This document shows positions 12,401-23,088 of a stretch of 64,000 nucleotides of DNA, one piece after another (within the stretch, counting starts at the first letter, position 1; the number at the start of each line of letters is the position of its first letter). The notes beneath the pieces are model-generated. The model ran no database searches. It had not been told where the DNA came from and was given only the letters and a program-made list of their open reading frames with translations. This stretch comes from Hydractinia symbiolongicarpus (lineage: Eukaryota; Cnidaria; Hydrozoa; Anthoathecata; Hydractiniidae). Made by a program: the position numbers and the translations under genes. The stretch lies in contig NC_079881.1 in NCBI RefSeq assembly GCF_029227915.1, positions 7,936,001 through 8,000,000 of the forward strand. The letters run 5' to 3'.

Positions 12401-13900
12401 ACTTTTTACTTATCATGACGAAACCAAACATTTGAAAATAAAAAAAAATTATCAACAAATAAAAAATATAAAAATATTTCTAACTAGTATTAAAATATTT
12501 TTACGTATGAGCATATATACATTCGAAACGAGGGAAAAGACAAGCATATATATAACACCAACTAATAAATTTTGCACTGTTCCATACGTTTTCTACGTTT
12601 ACTTCATTGCCAATAGCGCTATAAAATTCATTTCTAGTTTTTAGCCGGCGGAGAACGAAAGTAGAATAACAAATTGAGACACGGATTGAACTGCATTGTG
12701 GGTAATGACACTAATTTCACAACGTATATGAAATAATTTATCACTCACGCAGAAAACATATAATCACCAATGCTTGATAATATTTTCCTTTCCTGTCATC
12801 ATTTCGGATTGACAGGTGACAAGAAGTCCACATGGAGAATGACAAAAATATCATCATAGACACAATATCATTCGTGTTCATTGCCTCTGACGTCTTTTTA
12901 ATACAATTAAATTGTATTTTTAATTTAACAGAAGTGATATAGATGAACGCATGCTGAAGTCACACGAATTGAAGCTATCCCTGTGGATAAAGTCCGCGGT
13001 GTTGATGTTATGTCAAAAAACTCGTTGATTTAATACCAATTTCTCCCAACCTATTTCGTGCTTACAAAATGGTAACTCTATTATGGATTTAATAGGACAG
13101 TTTATGGTACTTAGGGGGAAAAGAAGTGTTATTTTCGACAAGAATACTAAAAAAATTGCGCCAGTCTGTTAGAAAATTTATTTGGTTTCCCACGGGATGT
13201 TTCATAATTTTTTCTACTAAAATTAGAATGTTTTACATATAGTACACTCTTTCTTTCACAGCATGAAAGTGGAGTCATGCATTTTTCACATTAGAAGAAG
13301 CCTCATCACCTTTATCAATCAGCAATCAATTTCATCAGAATAAAAAAAAACAGCTGGTCGTAATAAGTTCAAAACCAATGTACAAGCCGTAATCGCCTTT
13401 AGAAAAATAGGCCACAGACATAATGCAATTAAAAAATGTTCCCAATGTATCTGTACGGTTTAGAAAGGAAAGCATATATCCTCTTACATAAAGATACGAA
13501 CATAGCATATGAAAAAACAGCTATTGAAAGCATGAGTGGCGTAACACATCTATCATAGAAGAAAAAAGTACTCCTACCCAATCGACCGCAAAGATTGTTG
13601 TCGCCTTGTCAAAACGTACAAATTCTTTAACGAATGGTGTCACAAAAATGATCTGCAATGGAGGGTGCTGGTGAAAATTTTTAGGCCCTTAGAGGAAAAG
13701 GAAACAAAAAGCGAACAAGAATGTCAACCAGAGAGTCCATATATTCGCTGTCTACACAGAGAGTGTGGTATGAGTGGTGGAGATATCGTAAAAGAAAGCT
13801 CTTTGTGTATTCAGGGGCTACCGTGTACAGAGACACGGACATCCAGCCGATCGTAGAAAATTGAACAGAGGCAGACTGTCTAAAATTAGGCTAAAACATC
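9416..13900. other. Gene-poor spacer
   Basis: No convincing gene. A minus-strand frame at 10868-10557 contains one copy of the dispersed CTCTGGGGACGAGG repeat and is probably chance. Frames near 11.1, 12.4 and 13.7 kb have no resemblance to known families. Confidence 0.4.
10238..10263 (+). repeat. Poly-G tract
   Basis: A run of guanines broken by two A bases in otherwise AT-rich DNA. It could form a G-quadruplex on the plus strand. It may also be length-polymorphic or a sequencing weak point. Confidence 0.8.
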
Positions 13901-14119
13901 GATACTGAGGGGGATACCGCGACCTCGAGAGGAGTACGGTTCTTAACGGTTAAACGCCTAAAAATAGAAACCAGACCAATCCGTTAGACGCTGCTTAAAG
14001 TCGCACGGGTAAAGATACAAACATAAGGGCCGATGTTATGACCAAAAAGGAAATTAAATAAGATTATACTTTGCTAAAAAAGTAAAACGGCTACCAGGTC
14101 CCAAAACTTTGAAAAGAAA

Positions 14120-14648
14120 AAAACAGTTTTTTACTTGAACGGTGTTAGGCTTGTGCATAAGTTTAGCCCTAAGGATCAAGCACGCAGGTTGAGGGGGCTC
14201 AATCTCTTGTTTTCGCCCAAAGGCTGGTAATGGTGGCAGAATGGCACATTTTATAGTTGCTAAGACAAGAGCGTAATCTGCTATCACCCAGACGAAGAAA
14301 GAATAATTGGTAAATATTTTGCCGACTTTATTCACAGAACTTCAACAAGTACTTGCCAAAAGTTCTGTTCGTGAAGCATTCCTACAGCGTGGTGATTCCT
14401 GTCTAAATTCTAAACTTGCGAATTCCGCAATGGAAGATGTTGGTGTCACGCTTTTCAACATACCTGCTCGCAGTCGTAATCTAAATCCGATCGAGAATTT
14501 TTTTACAGCCGTACACAGAAAGCAGGAGACCGATGCTGTCGAAGAAAAATTCATACAAGAGGCGTGTCAGGGATTTTCTGCAAGACTCGCGCAGTCGTTA
14601 GAAACGTATCCAATAGAAGCGATTGATAGACTCATTAAATCGCATTGA
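14120..14648 (+). pseudogene. Tc1/mariner-type transposase remnant
   Basis: Conceptual translation with in-frame stops and shifts gives the C-terminal half of a DDE transposase: YLNGV.LVHKFSPKDQAR, then AGNGGRMAHF, then the long frame 14307-14648 with the diagnostic IPARSRNLNPIENFF block. In related cnidarian Tc1-like proteins the first block reads YLDG, so the likely first catalytic Asp is Asn here. In-frame stops lie at about 14280 and 14310. The N-terminal helix-turn-helix part is absent and no terminal inverted repeats were found. It is a decayed fragment and cannot be active. Confidence 0.8.
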
Positions 14649-14739
14649 TCTCAACAGCTAGCGTTAAGGACAAAGACCTAAGTACATCGAAAGTTTGCTT
14701 TACACATAATTTTTGATTTCAGTTTTGTTTACGTTTTTC

Positions 14740-15464
14740 TTAGTGTACGCTGATGGAGATACGAAATCTTTTGATGAGATTTCAAAATCTAATAATCTTT
14801 ATCCAGGTCACAGAATTACCAAATGAGAATGTATTGGCCATGTGCAAATAACAGTTGGTTCAAGTCTATAAAAAGCAATTATGAGGGGAAACAATTTTCT
14901 GATGGTAAAGGAAGTAAACGTGGGAAAGGAAGGTTGACAGATAAAGTAACGAATACTCTGCAAAACCACTATGGATTGGCTATTCGTGCTATGAAGAAAG
15001 CTTTCGCTGCGATTTTACATCATTCAACTAATAACGAAAATCCAGAAAAGCCACATCACTATTGTCAAGTACTGTGGAGTTATGATGTAAATTTTCAAAA
15101 GGATAAGATTATTGGTGAAAAAAACTAACAAGGAGAAAGTCAGTGTATACGAAGCAATCTTTGACCTCATTTCACCAGTATTTTCTTATAAAGGCCTTGG
15201 CAGCGATGTACTTTTAGAGAAATGTCAAGATGGCCAAACGCAAAATGTGAACAATCTCTTAATAATTTAGTTTGGACAAGGTGCTCCAAGAGAGTTTATG
15301 TTGGAAATAGTGTTTTTAAAACTTCAGTAGGTTTTGCTGTTATTGCTTATAATGATGGTGCTATGGCACTAATTCCTGTGTTTCAAAACTTAGGCATAGA
15401 CTGTGGTTTTTCTACTACAGAGGGAAGTACAGAACGTAAAAATCTCAGAGGAGTTAGAAGCTAG
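14740..15464 (+). pseudogene. Mutator-like transposase remnant
   Basis: Three adjacent pieces in different frames read as one protein: YADGDTKSFD then ECIGHVQ (about 14746-14850), GKGRLTDKVTNTLQNHYGLA to the KDKI region (14823-15128), and a last piece with KCQDGQTQNVNNL and FNDG-like YNDGAMALI (15180-15464). The order CIGHVQ, KGRLTDK.I..LQ..YG.AIR, MKKA..A.LHH and C.DG.TQN matches the Mutator-like transposase domain common in cnidarian and arthropod genomes (family resemblance from memory). At least two frameshifts and a stop make it non-functional. It follows the Tc1-like remnant by about 90 bases; which inserted first cannot be told. Confidence 0.75.
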
Positions 15465-16111
15465 AGTAAGGATAAACTTATGTTTGGATAGAAAATTATT
15501 GTATTTGTGAGCATTAGAATATTTTGAACGTTCTCCATGAAGCAGCTTTTGAGACATTTTTGAGATTTACTCAATATTACATTTTTTTTTGGTCCAAGAA
15601 TATGTGGTAACTATGTGGACGATCAGAGATTCATTTTTAATCAACTGATATCTAAAATTTCCTTTAGTTTCGCAAACTTAAAAAACAATAGAAAAATCCT
15701 TCAATCCTCTTTTTTGTTGAAAGAGTTAGTGTTATAAGTTGCCTTCCTGTAATAGGTTGAGAGAATGCAGTATTAGATCATCTTTGAAACACCAACTTTA
15801 GGCTCAAAAAGTTTTTTCTTATTGTTGTGTAAATGTTTTGGTTGTTGTGATTAATTCAAACATAACAAAACAACACACAACACAAAACAAAACAACACGC
15901 AACACACAATACGCAAAATAATTTATTTGGTGGTGCATGAAACAGTTTAAACTCAGCTATACCACATAACAATAAAAAAGTGTATATCCTAAAAACCTAA
16001 CCAGACCAGCTGATGCAAAATTTACGGAAAATTTTGTTTTTAAAAAAAATCTACTAATACCTATTTTTCACAAAAGTTATAAGCAACCGTCCATTATGAT
16101 TGGAAGTAATT
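15465..16111. other. Spacer with CA/AC-rich stretch
   Basis: Between the transposase remnants and the MMD 3' end. The stretch 15860-15915 is a low-complexity run of AACAC and AAAAC words. No gene was seen. Confidence 0.5.
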
Positions 16112-18124
16112 TCATAGTAACTTCTCTTTCTGATAAAAATGGGTCCAGGTACCATAATGATGCACCCAGGCAGCGGTAGAACCAAATATATGCCAAATTG
16201 CATGTGCAAATGGAATTCTACCATCACTTTTAAAGAAAATCACACCAATGATATACAACACTGCTCCACATGCCAGCTCAAACATGCCGGTAACAGACTA
16301 TAATAAACATAAAAAAAATTATTAATTCATCCTGACGTTATTGCCTATTCGGTGCACACTTTGTATCACACTACTCTTTACTTAGGGTACGTCAATAGTA
16401 CGTCGTGATTCTTAGACTGAGACACGCTGTACACACGCAAATCAAAAAGAAAAGGTTACCCTTGACGCCAATGGAATAGCAGGAAGGAAGCCTAAGCACA
16501 GGTAGAGAATAGTCTCCAACATTTTATATCTAAAAAGAAGTAATTTTACTTTTTAACCAATAAATTCACTTATACTTTTTTATTGGAATTTTTGGGGAAG
16601 ATTCTTTTCATGAAAAGACTTTTAATATTCCACTTTGACATGTTACTAAATGTGGTGTTTGAGTGTTGTTCATTCTCTATTGTCTCAAAAGGTAAAATAA
16701 GAAAAAACATCTTTATGTGCAAATCAACCAAACCAACCTATAATGATCAGTGGCGAAACCACAGGTTCACAAAAAGTGACGACATCGTAGGAAAATTTCT
16801 GTCTAGTAAAATTAGGATTAATGGGAAAAACAAAATACAAACTTTTCATGGTAGAGGAAAGAATAAACAACTCCAGCAACAGCAGCTGCCCAAACTACAG
16901 TCGATACTCGATAACCATAATCACCAAAATCTTGAAGGTTCAACCTAAAATATTATTGATAAGACTATGGATAAAGGTTCAACTCGAAACACTTATTATA
17001 GCAGACACATTTTTGAAAAATTAGGCTGATTTCAAAAAAGGTTTAAGGTGTAACAAACAAAATATCTTTTACCATGGCATATAAGAAGCTGCAATAAAAA
17101 CATAAATCATAAAGCGATCACCAAGATGGAACATCCTTCGCCATGCGTCAGTCCTAAATGTTAATAAAACCAAAAGCAGGTAATTACTTTCATGATAACG
17201 AAGAACAGACCAACAAATTCAAATTTTGATTGCAAACCCAGAGAGTTATTATAGTGATATTATGCATAACATAACAAGTGTAAAATACGTAAGAAAAAAA
17301 ATAAATTGTTTGGCAGGCTCTTTAAGTAAGATTTGGGACAGTGTGTAGCAAACATAACAAATCAATTGGGAAGGGCTTTTAAGTGTGCTACAGTAGTTTA
17401 ATTCTCATAAAGATTGGCACATATTCTATCAATAAATAGCACACCAAAATTGTTTTGTGTGAATGTGTGGGCATCACAGAAGTCTACACAAAGGCGATTT
17501 TTCAAAAACATAGTTAGTTTCTACAATGTTTGGGTTATAAACTGACGTACCAGCAGAATGAAAGTTTCGCGAAAGGAATAGTCAATAGATGGTGCTTGTT
17601 AATGAATAAACAACTATGAGGTATTGATACAAACCTTTGAGATGTAAACAAACACAGAACATGAAAGGTAGTGGATACTGTAAACAGCATCACCAAAGCA
17701 ATGCCATAAACAAGACTGCAAAAATAATGTTGATGAGATGTTGAATGAGCTAACATGTAATATAAAGCAACAATGGATGGAATCACGAATATCTAAAAAA
17801 AAAAAGGAAATCATGATTGATACCACCTTGCTTTTAATTTTGCTCACAAGGTTGCTTTTAACAAAAGACTGATATAATCTTTCTTAGTCAGAACTTACCT
17901 GTTAAGAAATACTTATACTGTAGAGTTGAAAAAAGGTTTTGGTAATAATATGTAAGTCAAAAAAATGTAGGAATATTGTGCTACAATAACGTAATGAATT
18001 TTTGTGTACTGCTCACACAAAACCAGCATTCTAGTTACACACCCCATGAGTAATGCAGTTAGCCACTTGCTCCACCATGGTTGGTTTATACGCTTCTCCC
18101 TTCTGTGCACAACAACTCATGTAC
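16112..18124 (-). CDS. MMD-like protein of the PAQR family (six exons)
   Basis: Exons run 18124-18043, 17792-17635, 17153-17073, 16944-16843, 16529-16460 and 16297-16112 (stop TGA 16114-16112). All junctions have AG/GT signals and compatible phases. The first ATG in frame is 18120-18118, just inside the first exon, giving 224 residues, close to the roughly 240 of vertebrate MMD and MMD2 (PAQR11/PAQR10). The product is a seven-helix membrane protein. It shows the PAQR/CREST metal-site pattern: STTFH in an early helix, an Asp in FHLGDR, and HAIWH in the last helix. Blocks such as FFKSDGRIPFAHAIWH and FLYHEKY are near identical to animal MMD. In mammals MMD proteins sit in Golgi membranes and affect Ras signalling. 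The upstream bases TAC before ATG could extend the frame if another coding exon exists, but none was found. Confidence 0.9.
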
Positions 18125-19337
18125 CTGAGACATGAAAGCGAATACGAACGTAAAAATACAATTTTACATAACACCACTGACAAGTAAAAAGGTGAAAGAA
18201 GTTGCAACTTATCATAATTTAATCTTCTAAAGTGTGTTTGGGGCAGACTCATTTTTAAAAATATTTTTTTTGTTGAGGGGAGGGGGGTAGAATTTTGTCT
18301 TGGGGTACAGAAAGAGGAGCAGTTTAACAAGGGGGATTTTCTTTACAACCATTTTGCTGTTCAGGGCTTAAAATGCCCTGAACAGCAAAATCAGTTTTTT
18401 GGGATTTTTTAGCAATAATAAAAACCAACAACTCGCCAGTACCCTGCAAATGCAACTTCTGTATATACGAAGGTATGCTAAGCAGCCTTAGAATGTGCTA
18501 TTCGAACTTTTTAATGTTGGAATTACGGAACAATCGATGTAAAGGTTCCATGAATTGTCAGAATATCATAAAATATAAGTCAACAATAATTTGCACACCT
18601 TGAGATTATGGACTTATGGAATAACCTAAGATCCTGCTGTAAACATTGGCAAGTAAACTTTGACAACTTGTGAGAACTTTAAAATTTAGAGTGATGTGCC
18701 AAGCATTTTTGTCACAGATTGTAGAATTACATCAAGTAAAATGATGAAAAAAATTATTTTTTAATGGAAACAATCCATTTAGTGTGTGGAATTGTCATGT
18801 TTTATTCCTCGCCAGAAAAATATCTTTTGTTTATTTTGTAAATTATTACTCAATTACTACCCGGGAATTGGCATTTATTGTATGTAATCTGAAAAAATCA
18901 ATGACTTTTAAAGGATTTGAGAAACAACTATTTATTTAGACTGTCGCTACTTTCTATTTTATCTTTAAAACTTTACCTTACCTGTCTTTTCACACAACCC
19001 CTTCAAATAAATATTTGTGCAAAGATTTAACATCACCAATTGATATAAATATATCATAGTGTTTAACATACCCTTTATCTCTGAGCAAATCAGGATAACT
19101 TTTTGAATGTTTCATTACCATGCTTGATATAAACTTCTTTTATTTACTTTTTTTTTTTAAATTTACATTTTGCCTAACCTAAAAAAACATTTAGGAAAAT
19201 AAAATAAACCATCCACAAAGACACTGTAAACGACTATATTCCGAAATAAATTCAACAACTTAATGCGCTATAAAATTCTACTTTTTATTTTTATTTTCTT
19301 ATTTTATTTCATCCCTAATTATATAAACGGGCAAAGT
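18125..19337. other. Upstream of MMD, no other gene seen
   Basis: Contains the 17-bp perfect hairpin at 18351-18391 and a good minus-strand donor at about 18985 that could end a 5' UTR exon of MMD. Otherwise AT-rich spacer. Confidence 0.4.
18351..18391. repeat. Perfect 17-bp inverted repeat (hairpin)
   Basis: The arm ATTTTGCTGTTCAGGGC at 18351-18367 is exactly inverted at 18375-18391 around a 7-base loop. It lies upstream of the MMD coding region. Confidence 0.9.
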
Positions 19338-19421
19338 TTAAAACATATTGACTTTTTCTTGTGCTGTATTTAGGCCGAGTTTGCAATAGGCACACATTTC
19401 AATACTTCCACAATGGTAACA
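19338..19421 (-). CDS. Possible terminal exon with two CxxC pairs
   Basis: On the minus strand a strong acceptor (pyrimidine run then CTAG) precedes 28 codons ending in TAA. The reading CYHCGSIEMCAYC gives two CxxC pairs spaced as in a small zinc ribbon. No upstream exon could be joined with confidence. A possible 10-base microexon (19870-19861, between TTTGTACAG and GTAAGG) and a possible membrane-segment exon near 19770-19680 lie on the same strand. It lies between PHAX and MMD, both also minus. It may be chance. Confidence 0.25.
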   Translation of the reverse strand, partial: CYHCGSIEMCAYCKLGLNTAQEKVNMF

Positions 19422-20027
19422 CTAGAAAAAAATAAGGTAAGAAACTCTGGATCCTAAATTTCTCTTTTACGGTATCAAATAACAAATATAAATGGCCTTA
19501 TACGTAAAAGTGTTGCAGCCAAGTTACAAATTTTGGAATCAATACATTAAACATTTGATTGAAAACTTAAAGTAGTAGCAGATTTGGCTATGACAAAAAA
19601 AAACAGTACAAAGTATAGTAAACATGTTATTTAACTTTTAAGTCTTTCATCTTGATTTGGTCTCTCCCGCAAGTTACACTAAAAAAGCTAAAATTTCGCA
19701 GAGAATAATCCAGGTTGCCAGGTACGCTACGGACCATGAAAAATTGTAAACAAAATATTTACACTATAAAAAAAATATCAAGTATACCATAACGACGTGC
19801 ATAAAGAATTCAGAAGGAATGATTGTTTTTTAAATTTTGAACTTCGAAACTCCTTACCAGACAGTTTCTGTACAAAGAAAATATCTTATTTTAGGCACAA
19901 TGACATTTTCAATTAAAATCTGTTAAACAATGAATTTTTATTAGAATTATTAATTACAACTCTTTTATTTATTAATTACCAAAAGTAAATGTATAAATTA
20001 CAAAATATAAATATAAAACAACGAATC

Positions 20028-20753
20028 CTATGCTATCTCATTTTCCTTTAATGCATGTTTACTTTTTACTCTTTTCTTCCTTGCTTCCTTTTTACGACTT
20101 AACTTCTTCTTCTCATTCTCAACTTTAAATATTTCTTTAACTTGACGATTAGTAGCATATCCCCTATTTTTCAAGACATATAAAAATGTGCCACCTGGAG
20201 AGCGCCGGCGATCTCCAGCATCAGTTTTTAGGCCACCTGAGTTCACTATATTTTTAGTCTCTTCAAATATTTCCAAACAAAGTTCAACACCTAAAACACG
20301 AACTACTTGGCGCATCAGTTCAATTTTTGGCTCCTGTAATCTGTAAGCAATCTCACGTCCTGCAATCCTTGGATCAGTTTTCTTTGTCACATCCAGGTGT
20401 CTATTCAAGCGTTTATAATCTATCAGTTTATTTGAAAACATATCTTTTGTTTTTACGATTTCAACAGCCTTTCTGTGATTATATTTCGTAGACGTGCTTT
20501 TCTCAATAGGAATGTCATACACTTCTGGTCTTTTATTTTTATTTAATGTTACTTTTTCCGAGACATCTTTCTCTTTTTTAATTTGTTGCATATCCTTCAC
20601 ATGACACAGAGTAAGGGAATCACAATCCACGGCTAGTTCTTCATCTTTTAAAAGTTCATTCTCAGCATCATCACCTAACATTTCAATGTCATCAATGGTT
20701 TCACCATCGCCAATACTAACATCAAGAATAAACTCTGTTTCAACATCCATCAT
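20028..20753 (-). CDS. PHAX: PHAX, phosphorylated adaptor for RNA export
   Basis: A 241-residue intact frame. The C-terminal half carries the PHAX RNA-binding domain: IAYRLQEPK (about 140-148), VVRVLG, then RRRSPGGTFLYVLKNRG and KEIFKVENEKK, followed by a basic tail with KKEARKKR. PHAX bridges capped snRNA and the cap-binding complex to CRM1 for nuclear export, so the protein works in the nucleus. The N-terminus is acidic (runs of D and E) and holds little else. Human PHAX is about 394 residues, so this copy is short, mainly through loss of N-terminal disordered sequence. A TTATTTAG acceptor lies about 20 bases upstream of the ATG, suggesting a 5' UTR intron; a coding exon further upstream cannot be excluded. 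Confidence 0.9.
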   Translation of the reverse strand: MMDVETEFILDVSIGDGETIDDIEMLGDDAENELLKDEELAVDCDSLTLCHVKDMQQIKKEKDVSEKVTLNKNKRPEVYDIPIEKSTSTKYNHRKAVEIVKTKDMFSNKLIDYKRLNRHLDVTKKTDPRIAGREIAYRLQEPKIELMRQVVRVLGVELCLEIFEETKNIVNSGGLKTDAGDRRRSPGGTFLYVLKNRGYATNRQVKEIFKVENEKKKLSRKKEARKKRVKSKHALKENEIA

Positions 20754-23088
20754 GTATTGTTCTTATCTAAATAAAAGTCAACACAAGTAAATTTTCTTAA
20801 ACATGTATTTATTCTTTACTTCTGACAGCCATAAGCAAGTATTTTGTTCAAAAAGTTGTAAAAGTTTTTTATTTGCAGTGCTATAGATAAAAATAGATAA
20901 AAACCAGTGTCTTAAAGGATAATGTAGCACTAATGTTTGAAATAACATATACATAAGAAACTTAAAGGCTACCTTATTCATTCTAACTTTTTAGGTGTAG
21001 TACAAAAAAATTAATATGCATGATAAGAAATGCATCTGCATCTTTTCTCAAACTAGGGAAATTTAAACTTTAAAAGGTAATATTCACAAAATGCATCTGT
21101 CTTGCTATCTTTTTCGCTGAGCAACAATTGATGTCAGAGGATTAGTACAAATAAGGTAACATTCACATATTGACCAAAAGCAGCATTGCAAAGAATCAAG
21201 TTCATGTTTGACAGATATAAAAAAAAACATCTTATTAATTAGATTTTCTATTTTTTTGATTGGTATATATGTACCTGCTATTTCATTCACTATAGCAGTA
21301 CAGAGAGACATATAGTTAAACCAAATAATTAAATTAACCATTGCACAATCACATGGAAAAAAAAAACAAGGAAATATAAACAAAAGAAAATATGAGAACA
21401 ATCTTTATTTCAATAAATTTTAATATGAACAAGGGCTTTCTGCTATTTTTTTACAACTGGCTGGTAGCGACTTGTATATTGAGAAGACTTACTATATAGT
21501 GTAATTATTCGATTTTTTACACAACTGTTGAATAAAGGAACGCTTAATAGAGCTTCATTTGACATGCACAAAATTTGTTTTGAAAGAGAACTTTTTTGTA
21601 GATCAACAAGGACATTTATTCATTCTTTTTTAAGTCACTGTTAACAATTAAGATTTGGTTGAGACAATTTACATATTAAAACTATATATGCACCCCTCCC
21701 CTTTCCCACCCACACATGCATACTTTAAAAACATGTCAGGTCCCTTGGAAATACCTCACTAAGTTCACCCTACACTATGGAATAAGCATGTCTTTACGGT
21801 GTTAAAATCGAATAACTAAAATATATAGATCACAGGTTTTGCTTCATTAACACAATCCATACACACATACCGAAACAAATTATTCTTGAGTTTGCAAGCA
21901 AAAAATAACATGTTGTGACAGCCTGTTTAATGAGAATACTACTTTCACTTAGAAATTTGTTGTATAGTAAACAAAATTCCAAAGTGAAAAAATGTAAAGC
22001 TGATGTGCTGGATATGGTTAAATAGAGTTCTTGACATATCAGAAAGTATATATATATATATATACCTACCTTATATAAAATCAAAAAAATTTTTACACAA
22101 TGCTCTTTACAAAGGAAAACTTAATAATTTATATTATATAATATACCAGATTTTTAAGAATTTATATAAAAACTACATTTGGTTGCCTCTATCTGAGTAC
22201 CTCAAAAAAAAAAGTTTGGTTGTCCAAAAGATATTGAATCAGGTATATTAATATTCCTAATTTGAAAGTTTGAGAAGAGCTGACTGCATTTTAAACAATG
22301 CCCTGAAGATACAGAATGAAAACTTGTTGGGAGATACCTTCATTTTGTTCTCATTGCAAAAAAATTCTGTAATACTAATAATTGTTGTTAGGAGACTCGA
22401 AAATAGAGTTTCAGAACTTTAAAAAGTGCAGAAGGTTGTGAAAAAAATATAGTTTTTAAATTTTACTTTAGCATATGAAATGTTCACTCCTCTTTTATTG
22501 TTTAGTAATTGTTCTATTCATTATGTTAAAATATGTTTCTAAAACAAAAAAAATCTGCAATTTTATACTTATAACTTTATGGCACATAATAAATGGTGTC
22601 ACTTTTTGCAAACCAAAACATGAAAAATAAAACCTTAAAAATAGAGATGAAAAAACCATTACCATACCCAAAATATATAATATCAAGAATTAACTATATT
22701 GAATTAGAACAATGAGAAATGATAAAATTGACAATATTTCTTTATTATGCCTTAAGTTAGGAGATCACTAGTCCAACCAAATCACTCAAACTCCACAGAA
22801 ATTTAAAATCACACTTTTATTGCTGTTTTCATTGTTTATATCAAGCTATAGAAGTATTGAATTGAGAAGTATTGAATTGAGAAATGCATATTTTATATCG
22901 TGAAAATCGAATACGAAAAAAAGACATATATATATTTAGCAAGAAAAATTTTTTTAGAAACAATGCTTCAAATTTACAAAGAACTTAAAAAGGCTTGAAA
23001 AAATTCCTGTGATGGTTATATTATCTTTAATGTTAGATTTACATGGTTTATGCCAAAAGAAATAGGAAAAAAATATGTAACACTTTAA
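20754..23088. other. Spacer between PHAX and FGFR1OP2/SIKE
   Basis: Very AT-rich. It has a (TA)n microsatellite at about 22047-22066 and no supported gene; the reading frames here are short and hydrophobic, as expected from T-rich DNA. Confidence 0.5.

Noticed and set aside
16583-17024. Plus-strand frames over MMD introns
   Set aside because: They overlap well-supported minus-strand MMD exons and have no family resemblance.
19410-19433. Plus-strand mini-exon ATG GTA ACA CTA ... AAG followed by GTAAG
   Set aside because: No downstream plus-strand exon fits, and the opposite strand gives the better CxxC exon reading.
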